In this document: positions 15,413 to 23,910 of the stretch, in pieces
How the letters are laid out: each line of letters begins with the position of its first letter
How positions within the stretch are numbered: position 1 is the first letter of the stretch
NCBI GenBank assembly: GCA_028691175.1
Contig: JAQUZU010000003.1
Span: forward strand, 10,742-40,189
DNA length: 29,448 bases
Reading direction: 5' to 3'
Source of the DNA: Candidatus Kapaibacterium sp.
GTDB taxonomy: Bacteria; Bacteroidota; Ignavibacteria; Kapaibacteriales; UBA2268
Position numbers and translations under genes: made by a program
Notes under the pieces: generated by a model
Databases searched by the model: none
Told to the model about the DNA's origin: nothing
What the model saw: only the letters and a program-made list of their open reading frames with translations

Positions 15413-17040
15413 AAAAAAACGTCCTCGCGGCAATTCTTGCCGTTGCATGTGCTGCTCCGATGCATGCTCAAGACCGTATCGGCAATATCATTCTCTCGAA
15501 AAAAAACGTATTCGATACTACAAAGTATCAATGGGAATTTGTCGAAAAAATCGCTAACTCCCTTCATGTAGTAACTAAAGATTATGTTATAGAAGATGAA
15601 CTGCTGTTTAAATTCGAGGACGAATACAACGACGACCTTCTCTACGAAACAGAGCGCAACCTCCGCTCGCTCGGAATTTTCTCGAATGTAAAAGTCGAAA
15701 TCGACTCCGCCGGAAACGATTTCTACGACGTATATGTCTCGACGCAGGATAACTGGACGACAAATCCGAGCCTGCTTATAGGTACCGGCGGCAGCGAAAG
15801 CTGCATCGGCGGGCGACTCGAGGAGCGAAATCTCGCCGGCACAAATACCACACTGATGGTCGAAGGACTATATCGCACCGAAAACAATATTCACTGGCAG
15901 GGACGCGCGGCGTTCCGCAATCGCAGGATTTTCCGGCTGCCGGTCGGGCTGTCCGGCGAACTTTACGCGAACCGTTTTCGAACCGAGCAGAACGCGAATA
16001 TCTACAACAACTTCGATTCGCAGAGTGATAAGTACGCTTTTTCGTTGCGCGCAGAAAATAAATTCGGCGATGAATTTATGTATAATCACGGCGAAGGTCG
16101 CGAAGTAGAAGATCTTCGCGCATATTCGAGCGAGCAGACTGTCTCGATGATGTTTGCCCGCGGCTGGAAATATGTCGATCGTGTCTATGTCTCGACTTTG
16201 CTGGAATATCACCGCGTCGATCGCGAATTCGACCGCTTCAAGCGTGCCTTCGACAATATGGGACGCTTCTTGATTGCATTTTCGTCGTCTGCGGAGGACT
16301 TTGTTCCGATGACAAAAATCGACGGCTATTCGGTGGAGGATGTGCCTGTCGGAGGCTGGGGAAACGCGGTTCTCGGCAGGATTTTCCCGATTGGCGATCG
16401 TGGCGAACACCCGATGTATTACGTTGCGGCACAGATTGAGCGCTCGTATCTCTCGGATAATCAAAAATTTTATCTCTTCGGGCAGGTCTCTGCATCGACT
16501 GCATTTTTGAGTGGCGACGGCAGAAACACGTACGAGGAATTTCTCGGGCTGGGATTTTATAAAATTTCGCCTCAATTCACCCTCGCGGGGCGAATCCGGC
16601 AGCAGAACGTATGGAACTGGAGCGACGATTACAGACAACTCCTGCTCGACAACGAACACGGCGTCCGCGGATATCGTCTGAACGAACTTCGCGGCGATAA
16701 CCGGATTTACGCAAATGTCGAGCTGCGTTTCTTTCCGGAGAACGTGAATTTATGGTTCTTCAAGTTCGGAATGAACGCATTCTGGGATTGTGGGTCGGTC
16801 TGGAGCCGAAATACGCAACTCGCGCAGACCGAGTGGCGCAATTCTGCCGGTGTCGGCTTACGTTTCTATAACGATAAAGGCGGCGAGAGTGCCGGCGTGT
16901 TCCGATTCGATTTCGCATATAATTTCGATGAAGGCAAACTCGGCGAGGTGATTTTCTCGACTAATCAGTTCTTTACCGCGTTCGGCATTCACGCTTTCGA
17001 GGCTCCGCGAATCTACGGCACCGAGAACGATCTGGACTAA
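15409..17040 (+). CDS. Omp85/BamA-superfamily outer membrane protein with short POTRA region
   Basis: 543 aa. Signal peptide (cleavage near MHAQ, residue 21), then one POTRA-like module (about 60-110, with the beta-alpha-alpha-beta pattern ending VKVEIDSAGNDFYDVYVST). A beta barrel follows, with the Omp85 hallmark GVRGYRLNELRGD near residue 420, and the chain ends in alternating aromatic strands. BamA itself has five POTRA domains and is over 700 aa, so this is more like a TamA/patatin-type or lineage-specific small Omp85. It could insert or export a dedicated substrate. The ATGA overlap with the J-domain gene shows coupling. It is the last gene of the run, and no strong terminator is seen after it. 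Confidence 0.85.
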   Translation: MKKNVLAAILAVACAAPMHAQDRIGNIILSKKNVFDTTKYQWEFVEKIANSLHVVTKDYVIEDELLFKFEDEYNDDLLYETERNLRSLGIFSNVKVEIDSAGNDFYDVYVSTQDNWTTNPSLLIGTGGSESCIGGRLEERNLAGTNTTLMVEGLYRTENNIHWQGRAAFRNRRIFRLPVGLSGELYANRFRTEQNANIYNNFDSQSDKYAFSLRAENKFGDEFMYNHGEGREVEDLRAYSSEQTVSMMFARGWKYVDRVYVSTLLEYHRVDREFDRFKRAFDNMGRFLIAFSSSAEDFVPMTKIDGYSVEDVPVGGWGNAVLGRIFPIGDRGEHPMYYVAAQIERSYLSDNQKFYLFGQVSASTAFLSGDGRNTYEEFLGLGFYKISPQFTLAGRIRQQNVWNWSDDYRQLLLDNEHGVRGYRLNELRGDNRIYANVELRFFPENVNLWFFKFGMNAFWDCGSVWSRNTQLAQTEWRNSAGVGLRFYNDKGGESAGVFRFDFAYNFDEGKLGEVIFSTNQFFTAFGIHAFEAPRIYGTENDLD

Positions 17041-17079
17041 GAGCAGGCACACACATTCGTGGTTTTTTCAATCTCATTA

Positions 17080-17109
17080 GAAATTTCTGCGTATTTACGC
17101 AAAAATTTC
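17080..17109. repeat. Dyad operator-like repeat, copy 1 (upstream of promoter)
   Basis: A 30-base near-perfect palindrome: arms GAAATTTCTGCGTA and TACGCAAAAATTTC around TT, with one mismatch in 14. Its right-hand 22 bases (17088-17109) recur exactly at 17162-17183. With copy 2 it brackets the promoter of the AAA_14 gene. Confidence 0.75.
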
Positions 17110-17140
17110 GAGTAGAGTGGTTTTGTTCGAAAAAATTTCG

Positions 17141-17148
17141 TACCTTTG
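17141..17148 (+). promoter_or_regulatory. -7 box of the AAA_14 gene promoter
   Basis: TACCTTTG followed by CA is a canonical TAnnTTTG box. A TTTG occurs 15 bases upstream (17122-17125), shorter than usual, so the -33 element is uncertain. Transcription would begin just before dyad copy 2. Confidence 0.5.
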
Positions 17149-17161
17149 CAGTCGAAATAAA

Positions 17162-17183
17162 TGCGTATTTACGCAAAAATTTC
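17162..17183. repeat. Dyad operator-like repeat, copy 2 (leader of AAA_14 gene)
   Basis: An exact 22-base copy of 17088-17109, 74 bases on (about seven helical turns). The core GCGTA-TT-TACGC is palindromic; the outer left arm is imperfect. It lies between the predicted start of transcription and the AAA_14 start codon at 17203. Confidence 0.75.
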
Positions 17184-17202
17184 TAATTAGCAGAGGCAAA
17201 CC

Positions 17203-18462
17203 ATGAAGATAAACCGAGATATCTATCTGCAAAAATTAGTCAACAGACGACACAACGGAATGATAAAAGTCATTACGGGAATGCGGCGTTGCGGCAAATC
17301 CTACTTGTTGTTCACCCTTTTTGCCGACTTTCTAAGAAATGAGAATGTGCCGGACGACCACATAATAAAGATTAATCTGGAAGATCGTCGCAACAAGGCT
17401 TTGCGCGAGCCGGATGCACTACTCGAATATATAGATTCCAATATCAAGGACGAAAATATGCACTATATTCTTTTGGACGAAGTGCAGATGGTGGAGGAAT
17501 TTGAAGATGTGCTAAACAGCTATCTGAATGTGAAAAATGCAGATGTGTATGTAACGGGGAGCAATGCCAAATTCCTTTCTAAAGATGTGATAACCGAGTT
17601 CCGGGGACGTGGCGATGAAGTACGGGTTCATCCATTGAATTTCAAAGAATTTGCTTCAACAATGCCGCTTGGAAGTGATCGCTATAAACTTTTAGATGAG
17701 TTTATGACGTTCGGCGGATTACCGCAAACTGCGACTATGAACACCGCCGAACAAAAGAAAGAGTATTTGAATGCCTTATTTACTCACACATATCTAAAAG
17801 ACATTAAAGATAGATATGGGATAAAGAATGATGGTGATTTAGAGGAACTAATTGATGTAATAGCCTCTTCTATCGGTGGACTTACTAATCCGCTGAAACT
17901 CCAAAACACATTTAGCACGGTAAAAAAGAGTTCCTTATCAAATAATACTATAAAATTGTATTTAGAGTATTTGCAAGATGCCTTTTTGATCGAGAAATCA
18001 ATTAGATATGACATAAAAGGACGAAAGTATATTTCCACACCATATAAATACTATTTCGAAGATTTGGGATTGCGTAATGCGCGACTGAATTTCCGACAAG
18101 GCGAACAAACTCATCTTATGGAAAATCTCATATACAACGAGTTGCGATTTCGCGGACTTTCTGTTGATGTCGGGCAGGTGATTTTGAATACCAAAAATGA
18201 AAAAGACATCAGTCAGCGCCGGCAATTAGAAGTCGACTTCGTATGTAACCAAGGATTTAAGCGATACTATATTCAGTCGGCATTGGCACTGCCTACGCAG
18301 GAAAAAATAGATCAGGAATATAAGTCTCTGCTTCAGATAAAAGACAGCTTTCCAAAAATTGTTATTGTCGGCGGAATGCAACCGACGTATCAGGACGACA
18401 CCGGCTTATTGGTGCTTAATATTTTCGATTTTCTAATGGACGAAAATAGTTTGATCGGGTAA
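17203..18462 (+). CDS. AAA_14 / DUF4143 ATPase
   Basis: 419 aa. Walker A GMRRCGKS (26-33), Walker B YILLDEVQ (88-95) and sensor-1 VTGSN (117-121) define an AAA_14 domain. FRGRGDEVRVHPLNFKEF and the GGLPQ segment lead into a C-terminal DUF4143 domain (about 200-380). The stretch RRQLEVDFVCNQG there resembles the PD-(D/E)xK-like core noted in this family. These proteins are abundant and strain-variable in gut Bacteroidota; their function is not established. Codon use is more AT-rich (AAA, AGA, TTA, ATA), especially in the second half, than in the preceding operon, suggesting acquisition. Start supported by AGAGG about 7 bases upstream. It stands alone with its own promoter, dyads and terminator. 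Confidence 0.9.
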   Translation: MKINRDIYLQKLVNRRHNGMIKVITGMRRCGKSYLLFTLFADFLRNENVPDDHIIKINLEDRRNKALREPDALLEYIDSNIKDENMHYILLDEVQMVEEFEDVLNSYLNVKNADVYVTGSNAKFLSKDVITEFRGRGDEVRVHPLNFKEFASTMPLGSDRYKLLDEFMTFGGLPQTATMNTAEQKKEYLNALFTHTYLKDIKDRYGIKNDGDLEELIDVIASSIGGLTNPLKLQNTFSTVKKSSLSNNTIKLYLEYLQDAFLIEKSIRYDIKGRKYISTPYKYYFEDLGLRNARLNFRQGEQTHLMENLIYNELRFRGLSVDVGQVILNTKNEKDISQRRQLEVDFVCNQGFKRYYIQSALALPTQEKIDQEYKSLLQIKDSFPKIVIVGGMQPTYQDDTGLLVLNIFDFLMDENSLIG

Positions 18463-18497
18463 GGGCGGGCTTGACCCGCAATTCCCCGAGTGGGCGT

Positions 18498-18534
18498 AAA
18501 AAAAAAGGGGACGAAATTTCGCCCCCTTTTTTGT
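18498..18534. terminator. Bidirectional terminator between AAA_14 and cyclophilin genes
   Basis: A run of A, GGGG(A)CG, a short AT loop, CG(C)CCCC and a run of T form a GC-clamped hairpin with A- and T-tracts on either side, usable from both strands of this convergent pair. A smaller GCGGG...CCCGC hairpin precedes it at 18465-18479. Confidence 0.8.
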
Positions 18535-18546
18535 ATAGATTAAATC

Positions 18547-19140
18547 TTACTTTACTTTTGTGATTGTCATTTCGACTTTTTCGAGTGGGTTATCGCGAGG
18601 ATCGCGCGGGAGAGCAACGATTTTATCTGCGACATCCATACCTTCGACTACTTCGCCATAGATTGAATATTGACCATCAAGGAAGAACGCATCAGCTACG
18701 CAAATAAAGAATTGCGACGCTGCACTGTTCGGGTCTTGCGAGCGTGCCGCGCTGATAATTCCGCGTTTGTGCTTCAGAGTTTTGCTGAATTCGGCCGGAA
18801 CGCGGGTTTGAGCCGGATCGCCGTAGCCCCAAGTTTCTTTCGGCTTGTTGATTGAGTTCGGGTCGCCGCCCTGAATCATAAAGCCCGGAATAACTCTGTG
18901 GAAAGCAGTTCCGTTAAATGCGCCGGCAGTAACGAGACTGTCGAAGTTTGCGGTATGCTTTGGTGCTTCGTTAGCGTATAGTTCAATAAGGATTTTACCC
19001 AGTTCTTTTCCGGTCTGGGTAACTGTAATTTCATATCTCGGGTTTGGCATTTTTGCTTTTCCTTCGTCTGCTTGTGAAAATGAATTATTTACTGCGAAAA
19101 TTGCGAACATTGCCGTAAATAAAAACATGAATTTTTTCAT
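18547..19140 (-). CDS. Secreted cyclophilin-type peptidyl-prolyl isomerase
   Basis: 197 aa. A signal peptide (about 22 residues, ending NSFSQ) is followed by a compact cyclophilin domain. The isomerase core is evident: NFDSLVTAGAFNGTAFHRVIPGFMIQGGDP with the catalytic Arg in FHRVIP, SQFFICVAD and GQYSIYGEVVEGMDV. It should speed proline isomerisation of proteins in the periplasm. It starts 15 bases after the stop of the large T9SS subtilase on the same strand and has a GGAT ribosome-site-like sequence, so the two are probably co-expressed. A chaperone role for the exported protease is a reasonable inference. A strong terminator follows. Confidence 0.94.
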   Translation of the reverse strand: MKKFMFLFTAMFAIFAVNNSFSQADEGKAKMPNPRYEITVTQTGKELGKILIELYANEAPKHTANFDSLVTAGAFNGTAFHRVIPGFMIQGGDPNSINKPKETWGYGDPAQTRVPAEFSKTLKHKRGIISAARSQDPNSAASQFFICVADAFFLDGQYSIYGEVVEGMDVADKIVALPRDPRDNPLEKVEMTITKVK

Positions 19141-19155
19141 ATATTATCCTTTATG

Positions 19156-22100
19156 TTATTTGTTTACTATCACATTCATTGATTCGCGTTTGCCGTTTTG
19201 AATCAGCACGACAGTATACGAACCTGAAGACAAAGACGACGTATCGAGCAAAATATTATTTGTCGCCGCGTCGATTTTCTGTGCCGAGACACGGTTGCCG
19301 CTCTTGTCGTAGATTTCGATTGTTTCGCCGCCGCGGAAGCCGTCCTGCAAAGTGAGAATCGAACTGCCGCTCGTCGGGTTCGGATAGATCGAGAATGTCT
19401 TCTGCGCATCTTCGTCGCGAACTCCGCCTTCGCCCGGATCATTTCCGTTGCCGCTTGCAGTGATGGTTATCGGAGAGTCTTCGCCGGTATTTTCGAGGGA
19501 AATTGTTGCACGTTTGCTGCCGGCAGACTTCGGCGCGAACTCAACTGTCAGTGGCAGAGTTTCGCCTTTTGCGATTGCGATCGGCAGTGAATTTGTAATC
19601 GTGAAAGTGCCCTCTTCGGTTTCGTCAAGCGAAGAAAAAGTAATTGCGGTGATTTCGAGCTCCTGCGTGCCGAGATTTTTAACTTCAAAAGTCTTCTGTT
19701 CGCTTGTGTTAATATCGACAGTAGCGAAGCGCAAAGCAGTCGTATCGACAATTGCCAGCGTCGATGGTGGTTCGTCGGCATTGCCGGTCATCGGAATATT
19801 GATAGTGGTGGTGGTCTGGTCGTTCAGACTGTGATATGCAATTCGCAGAGTGGCGGATTTTGTACCGGCACTTTCCGGAAGAAATCTCATTCGCATAGTG
19901 TATGATTCGCTTGCTGCGAGGCTCGTTTTAGGTGCTGTGACGAAATTGAATTCGTCCGTTACCGTGCCGTCTCCCGGAACGATTGAGATGTCCATGGTTG
20001 CGACTGCATTTCCGGAATTAGTGATTTTTAGGGTCTTGACTTTCGAGATACCGACTGTAACGGTTTCGAAATCCACTTCGCCTGCTGCGGCAGTGATAAC
20101 CGGTTTTGCGTCAAATGCAGAATAGTTGTATTGCAATTTGCTGAAAACCGCGCCGATCATGTAAATAGTAACTTTTCCGTTGCCGTCGTCATAGTGAGTT
20201 GCTCGATCGCAAACATCTGTGCGTGAAGACAAAATCGGTCTCCAAGTGATACAATCGTCTGTAGATGTATAGACTGCACCGTCGCTTCTTACGTAATTGT
20301 ATGATTTTGCGGTACTTACCCCGTATACATAAACCGGTTGTTTTTCATCGTTTGCGAAGTTGTGCGTTTTTAAGCTCCATGTTTCGCCGCCGTCCGTGGT
20401 AAGTGCAAATTGTTTTTGGCCTGTGCCCGGATTAGTGATATATGCAATTCCTTCGCTTCCGGTGCGGAAGCTGATTTCTGTGGCATAAGTTTGATTTGTA
20501 GTCTGGCTGCTATTAACGATTGAACTGCTCGCCCAAGAGTGCCCGTAGTCCGTTGAGCGGAAAACTCGCCCGTCGTCTGTAGCAAACCACACGTAGCTAC
20601 CCAGTTTGCATGCGGCTGTGACTGATTCGCCGTCGTTTGGTGCAGATATTGTAGGCAATTTCCAGGAAGTTGAGCCTGCCTCACCATACGCAACGCCCCA
20701 TCTTCCTTCTTTAGGCTCGCCGATCATTAAGAGAGCGTCATTATCGAACGCAAATATATAATTGATGAAGTTTGTAAGCGAAGTAGTGGGGTAACTTTCC
20801 CAAGTGTTTCCGGCATCTTCTGTCCAACCGAGAGAGGAGGCTCTACCGGTAGATGAGACTATATAAGCCGTCATATCGTCGAATGCGGCAACCGAATATG
20901 GAATACCGGAATTTGTGATATATCCGGCTTCGATGTCTGAATTATATGCACGCAAGGTGCCGGAATAATTGTCGAATACTCCGTAGGAACCGACTGTCCA
21001 GCAAGTGTTTGCCGCCGGTGCGTTAAGTTCGTTCCAGTTTGTTGTGCCGTCGTGTGAATTATATAGGGTTGTGAAATAACTTTCCGCGTTTGAAAACGAG
21101 ACCGGAATTTCAATCATTTCATAATCGAAATATTCATCTGCCTCATAGCGGAGGACAAGGCGAACATTGCCGGTATACCACGGGCAGTCTTCAGATAACT
21201 GAATATCGAACTGAACCTGCTTCGAATCGTCTGCCGCGAAATCGCCGATTGTAGTGGTATAATTTACGTTGAAATATGAATCCGGAGAATATGCCGTAAC
21301 TTTAAAGTTTTTGCCGTCGCCGAGATAATTTTTCAAATTGCATAAAATAGTGTGCCTGCTGTAATCTTTGATTGTAGAAGTCGATTGGTCTATTGTGTAG
21401 CCTGTTGTCGATACTCCGGGCATAGGCTCACCGTTTACGGAGTTATATTCTACTGCTCTCAGTGCATTTACCGCCCCGAATACAGCATCGCCGTATTCCT
21501 CTTGATATTGTTCGATGTGGTCGCAAGTGCTGCGGATTTGGTGCATAACCTGCTTCGGAGTCCAAGTCGGATGCATCGAATATACTAATCCGGCTACGCC
21601 CGCGACGTTCGGCGACGAGAACGAAGTACCGTCGATTGTAGTATATGAATCGCCGTCGTCGGTTGTATAAATATCCGCGCCCGGAGCAAATACCGTAACT
21701 CCGTAGCCGTAATTCGAGAATGACGCTCTTTGATATCCGTTCCCGGTTGCGCCTACGGACATCATTCCTGAATACGCTGCCGGATATTGCGGAATATCGT
21801 CGTTGTTTGTGCCGCTGTTTCCGGCGCTGGTGATAATCAGCGAGCCTTTGCTTAGCGCGTAATTTACAACTTCCTGCTCTGCGCTGCTGTATCCGCCGCC
21901 GCCCCATGAGCAGTTGATAACCTGCGCCCCCATGTTGATTGCGTATGTAATGCCTTCATAGCCGCGATAAATTCCTGAATAGCCGTTAATTGTCGAGCCG
22001 CATTTTATCGGAAGGATCTTGCAGTTATAGCCGGTTCCGGCGATGCCGACACCGTTATTTGTAGCGGCACCTGCACAGCCTGCTACGCTTGTGCCGTGTG

Positions 22101-22944
22101 TGTTATATGAATTTGTCGGGTCGTTATCTTCGCGAAAAATGCCGCTTCCGAGTTCCTGCGGAGAAGTCGTTCCGACGAAATCCCAGCCGTGAATGTCATC
22201 GACTTTTCCGTTTCCGTCGTTATCGATGCCGTCGAGAGTTTCATTCGGATTTTTCCAGATGTTCGCTGCCAGGTCAACGTGGTCCCAATCGCTTCCGCTG
22301 TCGACGATTGCGATTTTAACGTCTGCGCTACCGTGCGTGTAGTCCCAAGCACTATACATGCGCATGGCTTCCAGGGTGTATTGCTGTGCCTGAGCGGGAT
22401 CATTGACTGTTGCATCTGCATAGCGCACATAAATCGGGCACGCGTATTCGACGTCCGGATTGTTCATCAGTTCGTAGCAAATCTCAAGCGGATCGCTTTC
22501 CGTCGGAACAGCGATTTCATACAGCCGGTCGAAGCCTGCTTTCGCCATATCCGGATAAGCCTTGCAATAGTCTGCATCTGCAAAAGCGGTAATTTCGCCT
22601 GCGTTAATTGATTTTAACTGTGCGCTCAGCGAAGTAGCGGACTGCAGGAAATTCTCCTTGCCGTTATCGCATTTTGTGCGGGTTTTCACGTGAATTTTTC
22701 CCGGCAGATAGAACTTCTGCGGGACACGCTCAATAAAAACTTCTTTATAGTCGCCCGGCAGAGTTGGATTTATTTTCTGCGGAACGAGTACAGAGTAAGC
22801 GGAAATTTTGCCGTCGTTTGTATATTGCACCTGTGACCTGAAATTACGGGCGAAATCTTGGTCTGCAGCCTGCATGTTTCCCGGCAAAAAAGATATGCCG
22901 AGTACTGCCGCCGCCCCAAATAATAGCGAAAAATTACGCTTCAT
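19156..22944 (-). CDS. T9SS-secreted S8 subtilisin-like serine protease, multidomain
   Basis: 1262 aa. Signal peptide (1-27), a pro-region with an inhibitor-like segment (about 30-180), and a subtilase domain with the full triad: D215 in VDSGSDWDHVDL, H283 in THGTSVAG and S441 in GTSFSSP, with oxyanion N376 in SAGNSG. An Asp-rich DNDGNGKVDD loop (241-250) looks calcium-binding. After about residue 640 there are sialidase/BNR-like repeats (STDYGHSW, TDGGETWS, STDDCITW). Two Hydin/ASPM-type choice-of-anchor-D beta domains follow (FETVTVG, FATVDIN). A T9SS type A sorting domain closes the chain (FSIYPNPTSG to the end). It should be an extracellular or surface protease. A GGAGG-ATCA-ATG start region indicates strong translation. 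The cyclophilin gene follows it. Confidence 0.93.
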   Translation of the reverse strand: MKRNFSLLFGAAAVLGISFLPGNMQAADQDFARNFRSQVQYTNDGKISAYSVLVPQKINPTLPGDYKEVFIERVPQKFYLPGKIHVKTRTKCDNGKENFLQSATSLSAQLKSINAGEITAFADADYCKAYPDMAKAGFDRLYEIAVPTESDPLEICYELMNNPDVEYACPIYVRYADATVNDPAQAQQYTLEAMRMYSAWDYTHGSADVKIAIVDSGSDWDHVDLAANIWKNPNETLDGIDNDGNGKVDDIHGWDFVGTTSPQELGSGIFREDNDPTNSYNTHGTSVAGCAGAATNNGVGIAGTGYNCKILPIKCGSTINGYSGIYRGYEGITYAINMGAQVINCSWGGGGYSSAEQEVVNYALSKGSLIITSAGNSGTNNDDIPQYPAAYSGMMSVGATGNGYQRASFSNYGYGVTVFAPGADIYTTDDGDSYTTIDGTSFSSPNVAGVAGLVYSMHPTWTPKQVMHQIRSTCDHIEQYQEEYGDAVFGAVNALRAVEYNSVNGEPMPGVSTTGYTIDQSTSTIKDYSRHTILCNLKNYLGDGKNFKVTAYSPDSYFNVNYTTTIGDFAADDSKQVQFDIQLSEDCPWYTGNVRLVLRYEADEYFDYEMIEIPVSFSNAESYFTTLYNSHDGTTNWNELNAPAANTCWTVGSYGVFDNYSGTLRAYNSDIEAGYITNSGIPYSVAAFDDMTAYIVSSTGRASSLGWTEDAGNTWESYPTTSLTNFINYIFAFDNDALLMIGEPKEGRWGVAYGEAGSTSWKLPTISAPNDGESVTAACKLGSYVWFATDDGRVFRSTDYGHSWASSSIVNSSQTTNQTYATEISFRTGSEGIAYITNPGTGQKQFALTTDGGETWSLKTHNFANDEKQPVYVYGVSTAKSYNYVRSDGAVYTSTDDCITWRPILSSRTDVCDRATHYDDGNGKVTIYMIGAVFSKLQYNYSAFDAKPVITAAAGEVDFETVTVGISKVKTLKITNSGNAVATMDISIVPGDGTVTDEFNFVTAPKTSLAASESYTMRMRFLPESAGTKSATLRIAYHSLNDQTTTTINIPMTGNADEPPSTLAIVDTTALRFATVDINTSEQKTFEVKNLGTQELEITAITFSSLDETEEGTFTITNSLPIAIAKGETLPLTVEFAPKSAGSKRATISLENTGEDSPITITASGNGNDPGEGGVRDEDAQKTFSIYPNPTSGSSILTLQDGFRGGETIEIYDKSGNRVSAQKIDAATNNILLDTSSLSSGSYTVVLIQNGKRESMNVIVNK

Positions 22945-23171
22945 TGATCCTCCGATATTTGATTATATATTTAGTAAATATTTTTCAACGAATCATAAAC
23001 GAACGAGAAAAAAGAATAGTGTTATAATATGCGAAAATGCCGTGATTTTCTGCAGAAACGCTTCTTTCGCACGGAAATATCGCGGAAATATCGCTAATTA
23101 TTTCTATATATTCACGAAAATAATCCGATATATAACAATATTATAATTTTAAATTCGTATTTCTGTTGTAG

Positions 23172-23894
23172 ATGGAAAAAAAACGAGATATATCGATTTT
23201 TTGTGATTTCGACGGAACAATCGCAACAAAAGATATCGGCAACGAAATTGTTATCGCTTGCGGAGAGTTTCAGCCGTGGAACGACTTGCTCAAAGCCGGC
23301 AAAATGGATATCAAGGACTATTGGCGCAAAGTACTCTCGACCATGCGGCTCGAGACCTCGCCGGAGGAGTTCTTTCGCGAGTTCGTGAAAACAATCGATA
23401 TTGACGCAAATTTCGGAATGTTTGTCGCGTTTTGCCGCGAAAACGACATAAAACTCTCGATTATAAGCGACGGTTTTAAGAATTATATTCTGCCGTTTCT
23501 CGAATATAACGGCATCGACGGCGTAAAAGTATATGCAAACGAAATCGAGTACACGCCGAGCGGGCTGATCCCGCACTACTACGGCGCGAGCGACGGCTGC
23601 GAGTGTATGTGTGCGTCCTGCAAGCGAAACACGATTCTGAGCACCACGCCGCCGGACGACATAATTGCGTATATCGGCGACGGATTTTCCGATTTATGCG
23701 GAGCGGAGCATTCCGATATAGTTTTTGCAAAGCAAGTGCTCTCGCACTACTGCAACGAGAAAAAGATTCCGCACTATAATTTTAAAAATTTTTTTGATGT
23801 TACACGTATTTTCCGAAACATAATCGGAAAAAATGATTTCAGAGTAAGGCACCAGGCGTTTCTTGCCCGTAAGCATGCTTTTGAATGTGAATAA
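23172..23894 (+). CDS. HAD-IB family phosphatase, MtnX-like
   Basis: 240 aa cytoplasmic phosphatase. HAD motif I is CDFDGT (D12, D14), motif II is IISDG (S99) and motif IV is GDGFSD (D170, D174); K151 is the likely motif III. The arrangement best fits MtnX (2-hydroxy-3-keto-5-methylthiopentenyl-1-phosphate phosphatase, methionine salvage) or a phosphoserine-phosphatase-like relative. An insertion before motif III contains C143-x-C145-x-C147-x2-C150, which could bind a metal. There are no other methionine-salvage genes nearby. Instead the histidine kinase follows after 16 bases. No Shine-Dalgarno is seen at the ATG; the leader may be very short. Substrate left open. Confidence 0.82.
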   Translation: MEKKRDISIFCDFDGTIATKDIGNEIVIACGEFQPWNDLLKAGKMDIKDYWRKVLSTMRLETSPEEFFREFVKTIDIDANFGMFVAFCRENDIKLSIISDGFKNYILPFLEYNGIDGVKVYANEIEYTPSGLIPHYYGASDGCECMCASCKRNTILSTTPPDDIIAYIGDGFSDLCGAEHSDIVFAKQVLSHYCNEKKIPHYNFKNFFDVTRIFRNIIGKNDFRVRHQAFLARKHAFECE

Positions 23895-23910
23895 AAACCG
23901 GAGACAATAA

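Noticed and set aside
15868..16659. 263-codon minus-strand ORF opposite the Omp85 gene
   Set aside because: A shadow caused by codon bias; no start signal and no recognisable motif.
18465..18479. GCGGG-CTTGA-CCCGC hairpin as a REP-type mobile repeat
   Set aside because: Only one copy is seen in the window and no RAYT transposase; probably part of the terminator region.
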